Of a DNA stretch of 64,000 bases, positions 52,685 to 61,609 are shown piece by piece. The notes under the pieces were generated by a model, which was not told the origin of the DNA, did not search any database, and saw only the letters and a program-made list of their open reading frames with translations. The stretch spans positions 158,825 through 222,824 of the forward strand of contig NZ_JARBJP010000005.1 in assembly GCF_029309905.1 (NCBI RefSeq), given 5' to 3'. The DNA comes from Brytella acorum (GTDB lineage Bacteria; Pseudomonadota; Alphaproteobacteria; Acetobacterales; Acetobacteraceae). The first letter of the stretch is position 1, and each line of letters opens with the position of its first letter. The position numbers and the translations under genes are program-made.

Positions 52685-53494
52685 TCATGAAGCGGCTTCA
52701 TCGGGCCACCAGGCGACGCTGGTCATGCTGAGGGAGCCATGCTCGATGTGCCGCGGCTCGAAATCGGGACGGTCGGCAGCGGTGGTCGCGCCCAGCGTGT
52801 AGAGCAACGGCCAGTAATGGTCTGGTGAGGGGACGGAGAGCGTGGCCGCGTCCCCGAGCACCTCGTAATCGACCACACCGTCAATGTCTCTGGTGGCGAT
52901 GGCGTTGACGATATGGTCGTCGAACGTTCTGGCCCAGGGATAGGGGGCGCAGTTCTGCGAGCCCCAGTTCATGCGCGGCAGGTTATGCACGATATTGCCC
53001 GTGCCGATGACGAGCACGCCCGCGTCTCGCAGCGGCAGCAATTTCCGGGCCAGGGCGTAATGATCCCGGGGTGAGCGCCGGGCATCAAGGCTGAGTTGCA
53101 CGACGGGAATATCAGCATCGGGCCACGCTTTGCACAGGACGGACCACGTTCCGTGATCCAGACCCCAGCCACCTTCATCGAGGACAACATGTTCCGGCGC
53201 CAGAAGAGCGGCGACCTCACGGGCGACTTCAGGGCTGCCCGGTGCGGGATATTGGATATCGAACAGCGGGCCGGGCAGCGAGCGGCCGAAATCGTGAATG
53301 GTTTTTGGATGCGCCATGGCCGTTACGCCGACGCCGCGTGTCAGCCAGTGGGCCGAGATGGAAAGGATGGCGCGTGGTCGACCGTAATCGCGCTCGATCC
53401 GCAGGGCGAGGCGTCGCCAGAGCTGTGTGGTTGCGTTGTCCTGCAAGGCGATGGCCGGGCTTCCATGTCCGAAAAATATGACAGGCATCCGCAT
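52685..53494 (-). CDS. LigB-type extradiol dioxygenase (4,5-DOPA dioxygenase/YgiD family)
   Basis: About 269 residues from ATG 53494 with AAGGAA upstream; the longer open frame to 53965 is not coding-like. Motifs: VIFFGHGSPAIALQDN (metal His), ILSISAHWLTRG (metal His), GWGLDHGTWSVL (catalytic His), VVQLSLDA and VIGTGNIVHNLPRMNW with its His. Relatives cleave catechol rings such as DOPA at the extradiol position using Zn or Fe. It heads the three-gene unit with flavin reductase and nitroreductase, divergent from a TauD-family gene across 223 bp. Confidence 0.9.
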   Translation of the reverse strand: MRMPVIFFGHGSPAIALQDNATTQLWRRLALRIERDYGRPRAILSISAHWLTRGVGVTAMAHPKTIHDFGRSLPGPLFDIQYPAPGSPEVAREVAALLAPEHVVLDEGGWGLDHGTWSVLCKAWPDADIPVVQLSLDARRSPRDHYALARKLLPLRDAGVLVIGTGNIVHNLPRMNWGSQNCAPYPWARTFDDHIVNAIATRDIDGVVDYEVLGDAATLSVPSPDHYWPLLYTLGATTAADRPDFEPRHIEHGSLSMTSVAWWPDEAAS

Positions 53495-53717
53495 GGATCG
53501 TTCCTTTTGCGTTTCATAAAGGCCCCTGAAGGCTCTTGAAATAGCATGACTGTGGCGCGGCGGGCGTGCCAAGTGTCTTGATGTGACCGTGAATGCAACT
53601 TGCTTTTCCATGATAGTCTGCGTCGCATTCAGGCAAGCGGCGATGCCGGAACAATGTCTAGATCGAAACGACAACATGTGACGCACGTCGCGGCGACGTC
53701 CAGAGGAGAAGCAGAAG

Positions 53718-54590
53718 ATGGCGGACTCGATGGCAACCCAGACAGCTCTTCGCATTGCACCGCTCAAGCCGGGCTCCGGTTTCGGGGCGGAAATCATCGG
53801 GCTTGATATCGCCACAGCCGATGACGCCACACTGGACGAAGCCGTGGACGCGTTCAATCGGCATGGCGCGCTTCTTCTACGCGGGCAGAAGCTCGACCCG
53901 GCGGATCTGATGCGGTTTATCCGTCGCGTCGGAACGCCGGAGGGACATACGATCCAGGACTTCACGCTTCCCGGCTTTCCGGAAATCTACGTGCTGTCCA
54001 ACCGGATCGAGAACGGTCGCCCGATCGGCGCTCACAATGACGGGGTGGGTTGGCACACCGACTATTCCTACAAGGAAGAGCCGGTCATGAGCACGATGCT
54101 TTACGCGGTCGAAGTGCCGGCGGAGGGAAGCGATACGCTGATTGCCGACGGCGTGGCCGCCTATGAGGCCCTTCCGGCCGAGCGTCGTGACGCGCTCGAA
54201 AAGCTCAGGCTGCATCACTCCTATCGGCATTTCATGGAAACCCGCGAGCATCAGCGCCGCGAACTGACCCCCGAGCAGATCCGCGACAATCCCGATGTCG
54301 TCCATCCCCTGATCCGCGTTCATCCCAAGGATGGTCGGCGCGCGCTCTGGCCTTCGACGGGCACGGTGACGGAGATCTCCGGGCAGGACGACCCGAAGGA
54401 TCTGTCGATCCTCGATGAGCTGGTGGCGTTCATGACGGGCGAGGAATTCGTTTACCGCCATAAGTGGCAGGTAGGCGATCTCCTGATGTGGGATAACCGC
54501 TGCACGCTTCATACGGGCACGCTGTTCGACGACAGGAAATATATACGGACGATGCATCGTCTGTGGGTGAAAGGCGATCGCCCCACCTGA
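53718..54590 (+). CDS. TauD/TfdA-family 2-oxoglutarate/Fe(II) dioxygenase
   Basis: The 290-residue enzyme has iron ligands in VGWHTDYSYKEEP (HxD) and CTLHTGTLFDD (distal His), with the 2OG-binding Arg in YIRTMHRLWV. GFGAEIIGLDIATADDATLD and NRHGALLLRGQKLDP are typical of the N-terminus. The family hydroxylates alpha-carbons of sulfonates, aryloxyacids and other small acids. It stands between the divergent DODA unit and the VOC gene, and is one of two TauD genes in this island (second at 59312). Substrate not predictable. Confidence 0.9.
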   Translation: MADSMATQTALRIAPLKPGSGFGAEIIGLDIATADDATLDEAVDAFNRHGALLLRGQKLDPADLMRFIRRVGTPEGHTIQDFTLPGFPEIYVLSNRIENGRPIGAHNDGVGWHTDYSYKEEPVMSTMLYAVEVPAEGSDTLIADGVAAYEALPAERRDALEKLRLHHSYRHFMETREHQRRELTPEQIRDNPDVVHPLIRVHPKDGRRALWPSTGTVTEISGQDDPKDLSILDELVAFMTGEEFVYRHKWQVGDLLMWDNRCTLHTGTLFDDRKYIRTMHRLWVKGDRPT

Positions 54591-54665
54591 GCGACGGACT
54601 TTCGGCAGGTTTCATGACTGGCCGCCGATCATGGAATGGCCAGCGTTTCGTTGGGATGGGATTTT

Positions 54666-55151
54666 ATGCCTGATACACTGATTTTCGTCGATATTCCTGC
54701 TGACGATCCGTCGGCGGCGGCAAAATTTTATTCCGAAGTGTTTGGATGGCGGAACGACCCGAAGCCGGAAGGTCTTTACCATCGGATGGTGCCGGGCGGA
54801 CAATTCCGCAATCCCGATGGAACCGACAGCGAAATCGGCAATCTGCATATCGGAATTTTCAAGGCCGATAATGCGCGGCCCCATCCACAGCCCGAGGGTG
54901 TCGCGCCCCGGGCCTTGTCTCATGAGGGACGCAAACCGCGTGTCTGGCTTCTGATCGGCGATGACGACACGCCTGAACGCATTCTCACGGAAGCTGTTGC
55001 GCGCGGGGCCACGGAGCTGTGGCGTGATCATTACTGGTCCACGTTCAATGGCTACAACCACGCGTTCATGGACCCTTGGGGGAACGAAATCCTTCTATGG
55101 GGCAAAGCCGGATCTGATCCCGCCATTCCAGATCATTATACGCGCGAATAG
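54666..55151 (+). CDS. VOC-superfamily (glyoxalase/dioxygenase-fold) protein
   Basis: About 161 residues from ATG 54666 with a GGGATGGG stretch upstream. It shows the start of a VOC module (LIFVDIPADDPSAAAKFYSE, VFGWRND) and a second half with YNHAFMDPWGNEILLWGKA. Members are small metal enzymes (glyoxalases, epimerases, ring-cleavage or resistance proteins). It follows the TauD gene by 75 nt and is closed by a strong terminator. Function unassigned. Confidence 0.82.
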   Translation: MPDTLIFVDIPADDPSAAAKFYSEVFGWRNDPKPEGLYHRMVPGGQFRNPDGTDSEIGNLHIGIFKADNARPHPQPEGVAPRALSHEGRKPRVWLLIGDDDTPERILTEAVARGATELWRDHYWSTFNGYNHAFMDPWGNEILLWGKAGSDPAIPDHYTRE

Positions 55152-55160
55152 GCCCGGCAG

Positions 55161-55184
55161 GGGAGGCTCCGGCCTCCCTTTTTT
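55161..55184 (+). terminator. Rho-independent terminator after the VOC gene
   Basis: GGGAGGC and GCCTCCC form a 7-bp GC stem with a 4-nt loop, followed by six T. It starts 9 nt after the VOC stop. Confidence 0.9.
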
Positions 55185-55303
55185 GTCTTTTCCGGCTTCC
55201 TGTTGTGCCGGTGATCGAGGAGTGTTGAGGAGGAGACGGCGTGATTTTCACTTAAAACCGAAAAGAACCCGGCGAGCGGGTCTTGGATAAAGTGAGAGCG
55301 GAT

Positions 55304-55594
55304 ATGGAAAAGACGTTATATGCGACGATGCGTGCCTTGTCGGGTCAGGAGGACGTCGTCGCCCGGCTTCTGGCTGAACTCACCGTTCATGTGCGGGCGG
55401 AGCCTGGGAATGTCCGCTTCGTAGCCTATCGACTGAGCGCGGACCCGGCGGCTTTTCATGTCGAGGAAACCTATCGCGACGAAGCGGCCTTCGAAGCCCA
55501 TATGGGCATGGCTCACGGCGCGCGCTTCAACAAGGCGATCGAAACCCTGGTCGAAGGCGGAGCTTCAAAGGTCGTTTTCCTGACGCCTGTCTGA
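55304..55594 (+). CDS. Antibiotic-biosynthesis-monooxygenase (ABM) domain protein
   Basis: A 96-residue protein from ATG 55304 (TTG 55283 is an alternative). The single ferredoxin-like ABM domain shows TLYATMRALSGQEDVVARLL, VRAEPGNVRFVAYRLSADPA, FHVEETYRDEAAFEAHMGMA and HGARFNKAI. Such small dimeric proteins include quinol monooxygenases and detoxifying enzymes; many have no known substrate. It has its own short transcription unit between the VOC terminator and the convergent AraC gene. Confidence 0.85.
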   Translation: MEKTLYATMRALSGQEDVVARLLAELTVHVRAEPGNVRFVAYRLSADPAAFHVEETYRDEAAFEAHMGMAHGARFNKAIETLVEGGASKVVFLTPV

Positions 55595-55739
55595 TCCGTC
55601 GTTCTTTACGACCTCCAAGTCTCGTTTTTTTATCGAGGTCTCTTTTCGATGTGTGGGGAGCGCGCCATGCCGGGCGTATGGCCGCTTCAGGGAGGCCGAT
55701 GAGGTCACCGTCAGGTGCTGGTTCCAGCCCATGCACGCT

Positions 55740-56795
55740 TTATTCCTCCGCGACGATACCCGTCGCCTGACGCCGCCATTCGCGCGGCGTCAGGTCATAG
55801 GCCTGTCGGAAGCTGCGGCTGAAATGGGCCGCGTCGTTGAAACCCCAGCGGAAACAGATCTCCGAGATGGAGAGATGGGCGGAAAGCGGGCTTGCGAGGT
55901 CGTCGTGACAGCGCGCGAGACGGCGCTGCCGGAGATACTGACTGAAATTCTGTCCTGTCGCGGCAAAGAGTTTCTGCAATCCACGCGGCGAGATGCCGTG
56001 CTTGCGGGCGATGGCCGTCATGGTCAGATCGGGATCGGTGAGTTCCGATTCGATGAGCTGACAGAGACTGTGCATGGCGGCGATGCGGCGATTGAGTGGC
56101 GGATCGCCGCCGCCATAAGCCGGGTCGCTCAGAACGCAGCCGATCAGCAGTTCCGACAGCGCCAGCTCGATGGTGCGAAGCTGGCGTGTATCCATGGCAT
56201 CCAGGGACTGACCGAGGGACTGGAGAAATCCGGCGAGAACGCGTCGGATTCCCGGCGTCGGGTCCAGCACGCCGACACGCAGGGGTGTCGGCGCGAGAAG
56301 CCGGAAATGGAGGGCCAGTCTCGGGAGCCGCACATAAAGCATCGAGAACGAGCGTGGCAATGTCAGGACGGCATCGGCGGCCAGAGGGCCGCAACCGATC
56401 GCGCCCGCAACCAGCGGCCAGCTCTTGCCATTCGACGCCAGGGTTGCCGTCGGCCCGTCGGACGTGTCGCCTTCCGAGAGCAGGATCGCCAGCCAGACAC
56501 CGTCCGTCTGCGCCGAATAACGTCCGGCGATCCGCTGCGGCGATCCGGTCAGGCGCGTCATTTCGATGCCCAGTGGGGTGATGACCTGGGTGACGCGTCC
56601 GATCGTTCTCTGGCGCGGGTCCGCGCGACGTTCGGTGTCGGTGGGTGTGAGCAGTGTCGCTTCCGGAAGAGAGAGCCGCGCCAGCGTCTGTCGCCAGACC
56701 GTCGCGGCGGGCTGATCCGCATGATCTGCAAGGTCGAATGTCCAGGGTTGCACTTTGATCTCCCGCCAATCGCATGGGATCATACAAATGAGCAT
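55740..56795 (-). CDS. AraC-family transcriptional regulator
   Basis: About 351 residues if started at ATG 56795; ATG 56783 is nearly equivalent and neither has a clear ribosome site. The N-terminal ~230 residues resemble the AraC-binding-like domain of the AraC_binding_2 type. The C-terminal double HTH is clear: LTMTAIARKHGISPRGLQKL, FAATGQNFSQYLRQRRLARC and LSISEICFRWGFNDAAHFSR, then SFRQAYDLTPREWRR. It is divergent from the RutA-like operon across ~100 bp and is the obvious candidate activator for it. Confidence 0.9.
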   Translation of the reverse strand: MLICMIPCDWREIKVQPWTFDLADHADQPAATVWRQTLARLSLPEATLLTPTDTERRADPRQRTIGRVTQVITPLGIEMTRLTGSPQRIAGRYSAQTDGVWLAILLSEGDTSDGPTATLASNGKSWPLVAGAIGCGPLAADAVLTLPRSFSMLYVRLPRLALHFRLLAPTPLRVGVLDPTPGIRRVLAGFLQSLGQSLDAMDTRQLRTIELALSELLIGCVLSDPAYGGGDPPLNRRIAAMHSLCQLIESELTDPDLTMTAIARKHGISPRGLQKLFAATGQNFSQYLRQRRLARCHDDLASPLSAHLSISEICFRWGFNDAAHFSRSFRQAYDLTPREWRRQATGIVAEE

Positions 56796-56895
56796 CGCAT
56801 TCAGACAAGAAACCGAGTGGAACGGATGCGTAATATTCCTGTGGATTTTGCAATCGGTTTGCGAAACGATCGGCCAGCAAGAAGGAGAGGGCCCT

Positions 56896-58005
56896 ATGCC
56901 CACGATCTCATCCCCGGTGTTTGACCTGCCTTCCGAGAAGGGTGGAAAGGATTTCGGGATTTTCATGCCGATCGCCAACGGGGGCTGGATTCTGTCCACC
57001 ACCGCGCCGAAGGTGGACGGCTCCTATGAGTATAACCGTCGCGCGGCCCTGCTGGCCGAGGAGATCGGGCTCGACTTCATCATGTCGATGGCCAAGTTCC
57101 GGGGCTATGGCGGGGCCAATCATCAATGGGACGTGGCGCTCGATTCGACCGTCCTGATGAGCGCGCTCGCAGCCCAGACCAGACGGGTGAAGATCTGGAC
57201 CACGTTTCAGACGCTGCTGCACAATCCGGCGGTCGTCGCCAAGATGATTGCCACGCTCGATCAGGTCAGCAATGGCCGTGCGGGTCTCAATGTCGTGCCG
57301 GGCGCATTCAAGGACGAGTTCTCCCAGATGGGCGCATGGCCCGAGACGCTGGGGCATGATGCGCGCTACGACTATGCCGGAGAGTGGATGGAAGCCGTTC
57401 GCCGTCTGTGGGAAGAGGACGGTGAGGTCACGGTCGACGGCAAGTATATCAAGCTCGATCACTGTCTCTCGGAGCCCAAGCCGCTTCAGAAGCCGCGTCC
57501 CTTCGTCGTGGCTGCCGGTCAGTCCGAAAAAGGCATGGATTTCGCCATCCACAATACGGACGCGCTGTTCATTGGCGGTCGGGACGATGCGGAGATGCGC
57601 GCCATCAGCCAGCGCGCCAAGAAGAAGGCCAGGGCCGCAGGGCGTCGTCTGCGGACCTACGCCATGGCCATCATCGTCCAGGGTGAGACGGATGCCGAGG
57701 CCGAGGCCACGATGGATGTCTTCCGCGAAGGGTTTGACGCTGAAGGCTTCCGTAACATGATGCGGGCCTATGGTGTGATCGATGCTGAAATCGGCAAGGA
57801 AAACGCCATGACGGCGCGGGCGAGGACCGGTTTCATGGCGCCGCATATCGCGGGTTCGGCGGCGACGATCGTCAAGCGTATCGAGCAGGTCATCGACGAC
57901 ACCGATCTCGACGGCCTCATGTTGATTTTCCCGGATTACGAGCGGGGACTGAAGAAACTGTCCAAAGATGTCCTTCCGGCACTCCGGGCGCGCTACGGCG
58001 CATGA
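56896..58005 (+). CDS. LLM-class flavin-dependent monooxygenase, RutA-like
   Basis: About 369 residues from ATG 56896, preceded by GAAGGAGAGG. The bacterial-luciferase-like barrel shows FGIFMPIANGGWILSTTAP, LDFIMSMAKFRGYGG, WDVALDSTVLMSALAAQTRR, GRAGLNVVPGAFKDEFSQMG and FVVAAGQSEKGMDFA, which resemble the pyrimidine oxygenase RutA more than alkanesulfonate or nitrilotriacetate monooxygenases. It uses FMNH2 and O2 to oxidise or open a heterocycle or amide. It is the first gene of a six-gene run; the next start overlaps by 4 nt. The canonical rut genes C-E are absent, so the substrate is probably not uracil. Confidence 0.88.
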   Translation: MPTISSPVFDLPSEKGGKDFGIFMPIANGGWILSTTAPKVDGSYEYNRRAALLAEEIGLDFIMSMAKFRGYGGANHQWDVALDSTVLMSALAAQTRRVKIWTTFQTLLHNPAVVAKMIATLDQVSNGRAGLNVVPGAFKDEFSQMGAWPETLGHDARYDYAGEWMEAVRRLWEEDGEVTVDGKYIKLDHCLSEPKPLQKPRPFVVAAGQSEKGMDFAIHNTDALFIGGRDDAEMRAISQRAKKKARAAGRRLRTYAMAIIVQGETDAEAEATMDVFREGFDAEGFRNMMRAYGVIDAEIGKENAMTARARTGFMAPHIAGSAATIVKRIEQVIDDTDLDGLMLIFPDYERGLKKLSKDVLPALRARYGA

Positions 58006-59279
58006 CGGACGCGCTCACCCGGCGTCTGGACGCGCTGCTGGACCGGGATGTCCTGCGTCGGCGCATCCTTGAGCTTTGCAGCATTCCCTCCCCTCAGGGA
58101 CATGAGCGGGAAGCGGGAGAATACGTCGAACGCTGGATGGCGGAAGAAGGCTTTCGCCCGCGCCGCCTCGCCGCCGTTCCTGAGCGTTTTCATGTCGTCG
58201 GCTGTCTTGGCGGTCATGGACCGGCTTCGTCACGCGAGTTGTTGATGGCTTCGCATCTCGACACCGAAGGCGGCCTGGACCCGCAGGACGCCCGCTGGTG
58301 CGTGCCGCCCGGAGCCGCGCCGGAGGAGCCCGTCGCGGAACGGGACGGCGTTTTCACCGGGGCGGCGGTGGCGAATGATCGCGGCCCCATGGCGTGCTTT
58401 CTCATGGCGGGTTCGCTCATCCGGAAGGCCGGAATCCGGCTGGCGGGCCGGTTCCACATGGCGGCCTGTCCGGGCGAGATCGGGCCTGATCCGGTGGATG
58501 GACGCGAGGGCGTGGCGCAGTCGGGCAAGGATGTTGGCGCGGCCTATCTGCTCGCGAATGGCGGCATGGCGCCCGATTTCATGATCGCCGCCGAGGGGAC
58601 GGACTTCGCGGTTACGGCGCAGGGAGCCGGTTATGCGATTTTCCGGCTCAGCCTTTATGGCGAGCAGATCTTCACGCCCCTGTTCGATGCCAGCCTGCCG
58701 CTGAAAGACCACCCCAATCCGGTGTATCGCCTGGGGGGCGCCATTGCGCGGTTGCATGACTGGGCGCCCCGTTTCGAGCAGGCGCACCGTTTCGAAACGG
58801 CCTGGGGGACCACGATCCCCAAGGTCCAGATCGGCGCCATTCGCGGCGGTCTGCCTTATGCGCTCGGCGGCGGGACGGGTGTCTGCGCGCTCTATGTCGA
58901 GGTCGGGCTGTCCGCCATCGATCGCGTGCAGGATATCCGGCGGGAAATGGAAATCGTGCTCGACGGGATCGGTCCGCACGCGCTCGACTGCGTCGCCTAT
59001 CGTCAGGGTGGCGTTGCGGATGAAGCTGCCGTCACGCCGCTGCTTGGAGCGATCGCGACCGCCAGCCGTGCGGTGCGCGGGGCGGAGCTTGAAGTTGCCG
59101 ACCCGGTCTACGCCTCCATGTGGCGCGACCACAATGTCTACAACCGCGCGGGAATACCGGCGGTCACGTTCGGGCCGCGCCGCTGGCGCCCGACGCTCGA
59201 CGATTTCGTGACGGCAACGCTGCTCTATGCCCGGACCGCGATCGAGGTCTGTGGCGTGGCGGCTTCGGAGGTCCAATGA
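58002..59279 (+). CDS. M20-family metallohydrolase with unusual catalytic motif
   Basis: The 425-residue protein has ATG inside the previous stop (ATGA). M20 elements: LELCSIPSPQGHEREAGEYV, LLMASHLDTEGGLD (metal His/Asp), TGAAVANDRGPMACFLMAGS (bridging Asp), FMIAAEGTDFA (metal acidic residue) and a late WRDHNVYNRAGIPAVTFGP (metal His). The usual catalytic Glu-Glu pair reads GE in MAACPGEIGPDP, so the general base Glu appears replaced by Gly. It may be an amidase with a relocated base, or a non-peptidase member. Its position suggests hydrolysis of an amide produced by the monooxygenase. Confidence 0.82.
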   Translation: MTDALTRRLDALLDRDVLRRRILELCSIPSPQGHEREAGEYVERWMAEEGFRPRRLAAVPERFHVVGCLGGHGPASSRELLMASHLDTEGGLDPQDARWCVPPGAAPEEPVAERDGVFTGAAVANDRGPMACFLMAGSLIRKAGIRLAGRFHMAACPGEIGPDPVDGREGVAQSGKDVGAAYLLANGGMAPDFMIAAEGTDFAVTAQGAGYAIFRLSLYGEQIFTPLFDASLPLKDHPNPVYRLGGAIARLHDWAPRFEQAHRFETAWGTTIPKVQIGAIRGGLPYALGGGTGVCALYVEVGLSAIDRVQDIRREMEIVLDGIGPHALDCVAYRQGGVADEAAVTPLLGAIATASRAVRGAELEVADPVYASMWRDHNVYNRAGIPAVTFGPRRWRPTLDDFVTATLLYARTAIEVCGVAASEVQ

Positions 59280-59311
59280 TGCCCGGTAATTTGGAGATGG
59301 GAGATTTGGGA

Positions 59312-60136
59312 ATGAACGTGATCGCGCTTGAAGGTGATGTCATTGCCCGTCCGATGACGGCCCGGATCGGCGCGGAGATCGAGGGCGTGGATCTGACGCG
59401 TCCGCTGGACGCGCGCACGCTGAAGGGCCTGCGGGACGCGCTGCTGCGCCATCAGGTGATTTTCTTCCGCGATCAGCCGATCTCGCATGAAGACCATCTG
59501 CGCCTCGGTCGCGCTTTCGGCGAGCTTGCGATCCATTCGGGTGTCGCGGGCCTGCCGGACTACCCCGCGGTCGTCGCCATTCACGCGGATGCGAATTCGA
59601 AATTCGTGGCCGGTGAGAACTGGCATTCGGATCTTTCATGCAATGCCGAGCCGCCGCTGGGCAGTATTCTCACGATGAAGACGGTCCCCGAATATGGCGG
59701 TGATACGTGTTTTTCGTCGATGTATGCGGCCTATGACGCGCTCTCCGAACCGATGCGTCATTTTCTCGACGGGCTGACCGCGATTCATGACGGCGAGCAC
59801 GTTTATCGCCCGATCGTCGGCCATAACGGCCAGACCTTTCCGTGCAGCGAGCATCCTGTCGTGCGCACGCATCCCGAAACCGGGCGGAAATGCCTTTTCG
59901 TGAACGCGTCCTACACGACGCGGATCCCGCAGCTTTCCAAGCCTGAAAGCGACGCCGTCCTGAACATGCTCTACCGCCACTGCATGGCCGCCGATTTTCA
60001 GGTGCGCTTCCGCTGGCAGCCGAATTCCGTGGCGTTCTGGGACAATCGCTGCACCCAGCATCAGGCCATCTGGGATTACTTCCCCCAGACGAGATCCGGG
60101 TTCCGCGTGACCGTTGCGGGCGACAAGCCCTTCTGA
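59312..60136 (+). CDS. TauD/TfdA-family 2-oxoglutarate/Fe(II) dioxygenase
   Basis: About 274 residues from ATG 59312, which has GGAG 8 nt upstream; in-frame ATGs at 59276-59297 are weaker. Motifs: MTARIGAEIEGVDLTRPLDA, RHQVIFFRDQPISHEDHLRL, ENWHSDLSCNAEPPLGSIL (HxD), VRTHPETGRKCLFVNASYTT and NRCTQHQAIWDYFPQTRSGF (distal His and 2OG Arg). It resembles the taurine/2,4-D dioxygenase group. It lies between the M20 gene and the Rieske oxygenase in the same run, implying a second oxidative step. Confidence 0.9.
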   Translation: MNVIALEGDVIARPMTARIGAEIEGVDLTRPLDARTLKGLRDALLRHQVIFFRDQPISHEDHLRLGRAFGELAIHSGVAGLPDYPAVVAIHADANSKFVAGENWHSDLSCNAEPPLGSILTMKTVPEYGGDTCFSSMYAAYDALSEPMRHFLDGLTAIHDGEHVYRPIVGHNGQTFPCSEHPVVRTHPETGRKCLFVNASYTTRIPQLSKPESDAVLNMLYRHCMAADFQVRFRWQPNSVAFWDNRCTQHQAIWDYFPQTRSGFRVTVAGDKPF

Positions 60137-60165
60137 TCCCCCTTCCTTTGCGATCTGGATTGACC

Positions 60166-61356
60166 ATGACGAGCATTCCCCTCGACGATGCCCTGTTCGA
60201 CGCGATGGAGACATCCATCCTTCCGACGGAAGAGGCCGAGAGCCTGCCGCCGCTCTGCTATACGGATGCCGCGTTCTACGCATTCGAGAAGAAAGCGATC
60301 TTTTCAAAGGAATGGCTCTGCGTCGGACGTGAATCGTGGGCAGCGAACCCTGGTGACTATTTCACGTCGTTCATCGCCGATGAGCCGTTGATCGTCGCGC
60401 GGGGCCGTGACGGCGTGTTGCGGGCCATGTCCAGCGTATGCCAGCATCGCGCGATGCTGGTCGCCGAAGGCAGTGGAAAGGCGCGTGCCTTTGTCTGTCC
60501 CTATCATCACTGGACCTATGCGCTGGACGGCACGCTCGCGGCGGCCCCCGCGATGGAGCGTTCGTGCAAGTTCCACAAGGAGGATTTCAACCTTCCGGTC
60601 TTTGCGCTCGAAATCTGGGAAGGCTTCGTCTTCATCAACTTCGACAGGGACGCCCTCCCGCTGGCGCCGCGTCTGGCCAAGGTGTCGGAAGTCCTGCGCG
60701 GTTATGACCTGCCGAACGCCCAGGGCGACAAGCCCGCCGGGGAGCAGCGCTATCCGTGGAACTGGAAGGTCATGTTCGAGAACAACAATGACGGGTATCA
60801 TGCCAGCAAGCTTCACCAGGGGCCGCTGCATGATTTCATCCCGAGCGAACTGGCCGAATTTCCCGATGATCTGGGCGAGGATACGGCGGGTTATTACCGC
60901 ACCAATCGCACGCTCCACCCGGATGCGGCCTTCAATGCCACGCAGCGCGCCGTTCTGCCGGTTTTCCCGGATCTGACGGCGGATGAACGCCATCGGATGG
61001 TGTTCGCCAACGTCCCTCCCACACTGTCTCTCGTCATGACGGTCGACTCGGTGATTTATCTCATTCTGCGCGCCGACGGCCCCGAAAGCCATCGTGTGGA
61101 TCAGGGTGTCCTGACAGCCCCGCGCGCCAAGGCCGATCCGGCCTATCATCAGAAGATGGCGATGGGATTTCTCGCGGCCACCGAGATCATCGACCAGGAC
61201 CTGCATGTCGACGAGATGGTGCAGGTCGGGCTGAGATCGCGCTTCGCTCCGCGTGGTCGCTATTCCTGGCAGGAGGGCGCGCAACGCCTGTTCAACACCT
61301 GGCTCGTTCCGCGCTATCGTCAGGCCTGGGGCGAGGTAGAAACAGGAAAAAGCTGA
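60166..61356 (+). CDS. Rieske non-heme iron oxygenase, alpha subunit
   Basis: About 396 residues from ATG 60166. The Rieske [2Fe-2S] site has the Cys-His pair in SVCQHRAMLV and the second pair in FVCPYHHWTY. The mononuclear iron site is FENNNDGYHASKLHQG (Asp-x2-His-x4-His), with the distal acidic ligand probably in EIIDQDLHVDE. Family members dihydroxylate aromatics or demethylate/oxidise quaternary amines. No ferredoxin or reductase gene is adjacent, so electrons must come from elsewhere. It follows the TauD gene by 29 nt. Confidence 0.9.
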   Translation: MTSIPLDDALFDAMETSILPTEEAESLPPLCYTDAAFYAFEKKAIFSKEWLCVGRESWAANPGDYFTSFIADEPLIVARGRDGVLRAMSSVCQHRAMLVAEGSGKARAFVCPYHHWTYALDGTLAAAPAMERSCKFHKEDFNLPVFALEIWEGFVFINFDRDALPLAPRLAKVSEVLRGYDLPNAQGDKPAGEQRYPWNWKVMFENNNDGYHASKLHQGPLHDFIPSELAEFPDDLGEDTAGYYRTNRTLHPDAAFNATQRAVLPVFPDLTADERHRMVFANVPPTLSLVMTVDSVIYLILRADGPESHRVDQGVLTAPRAKADPAYHQKMAMGFLAATEIIDQDLHVDEMVQVGLRSRFAPRGRYSWQEGAQRLFNTWLVPRYRQAWGEVETGKS

Positions 61357-61462
61357 GATCATGGCTGTGTCCGGTGTATGCCGGCGACTTTGCAATGGCT
61401 CAGCCGTTTCGGAGACACTTTGAAACGGTTTTTAAGCGGGTCGGATTTGTCGAAGTTGCGTA

Positions 61463-61480
61463 AACGGAATATAATCCGTT
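61463..61480. promoter_or_regulatory. Inverted repeat upstream of the MFS transporter
   Basis: AACGGA and TCCGTT flank a 6-nt AT-rich spacer, about 130 nt before the transporter ATG, within the 253-bp gap after the Rieske gene. It could be an operator of an internal promoter. Nothing else recognisable is in the gap. Confidence 0.35.
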
Positions 61481-61609
61481 CGCGTAGCGCAAGAATATCC
61501 CTGTGGCGCGGTCTAGCGTTGCGAGAGGTCTGGTCGCGTCTCATGGGCGCTGGCGGCCAGTGTTTGGACAACCCGACCCGATCCGCCTATGCGGGTGAGG
61601 GTCCGTGAG

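Noticed and set aside
54541..54550. ATATATAC within the first TauD gene as a HutC-type site
   Set aside because: It is inside coding sequence, lacks the CTTG/CAAG arms and is not near a start.
55610..55640. GACCTC...GAGGTC pair after the ABM gene as a terminator
   Set aside because: The loop is long and the T run lies inside it, so an intrinsic terminator is not supported.
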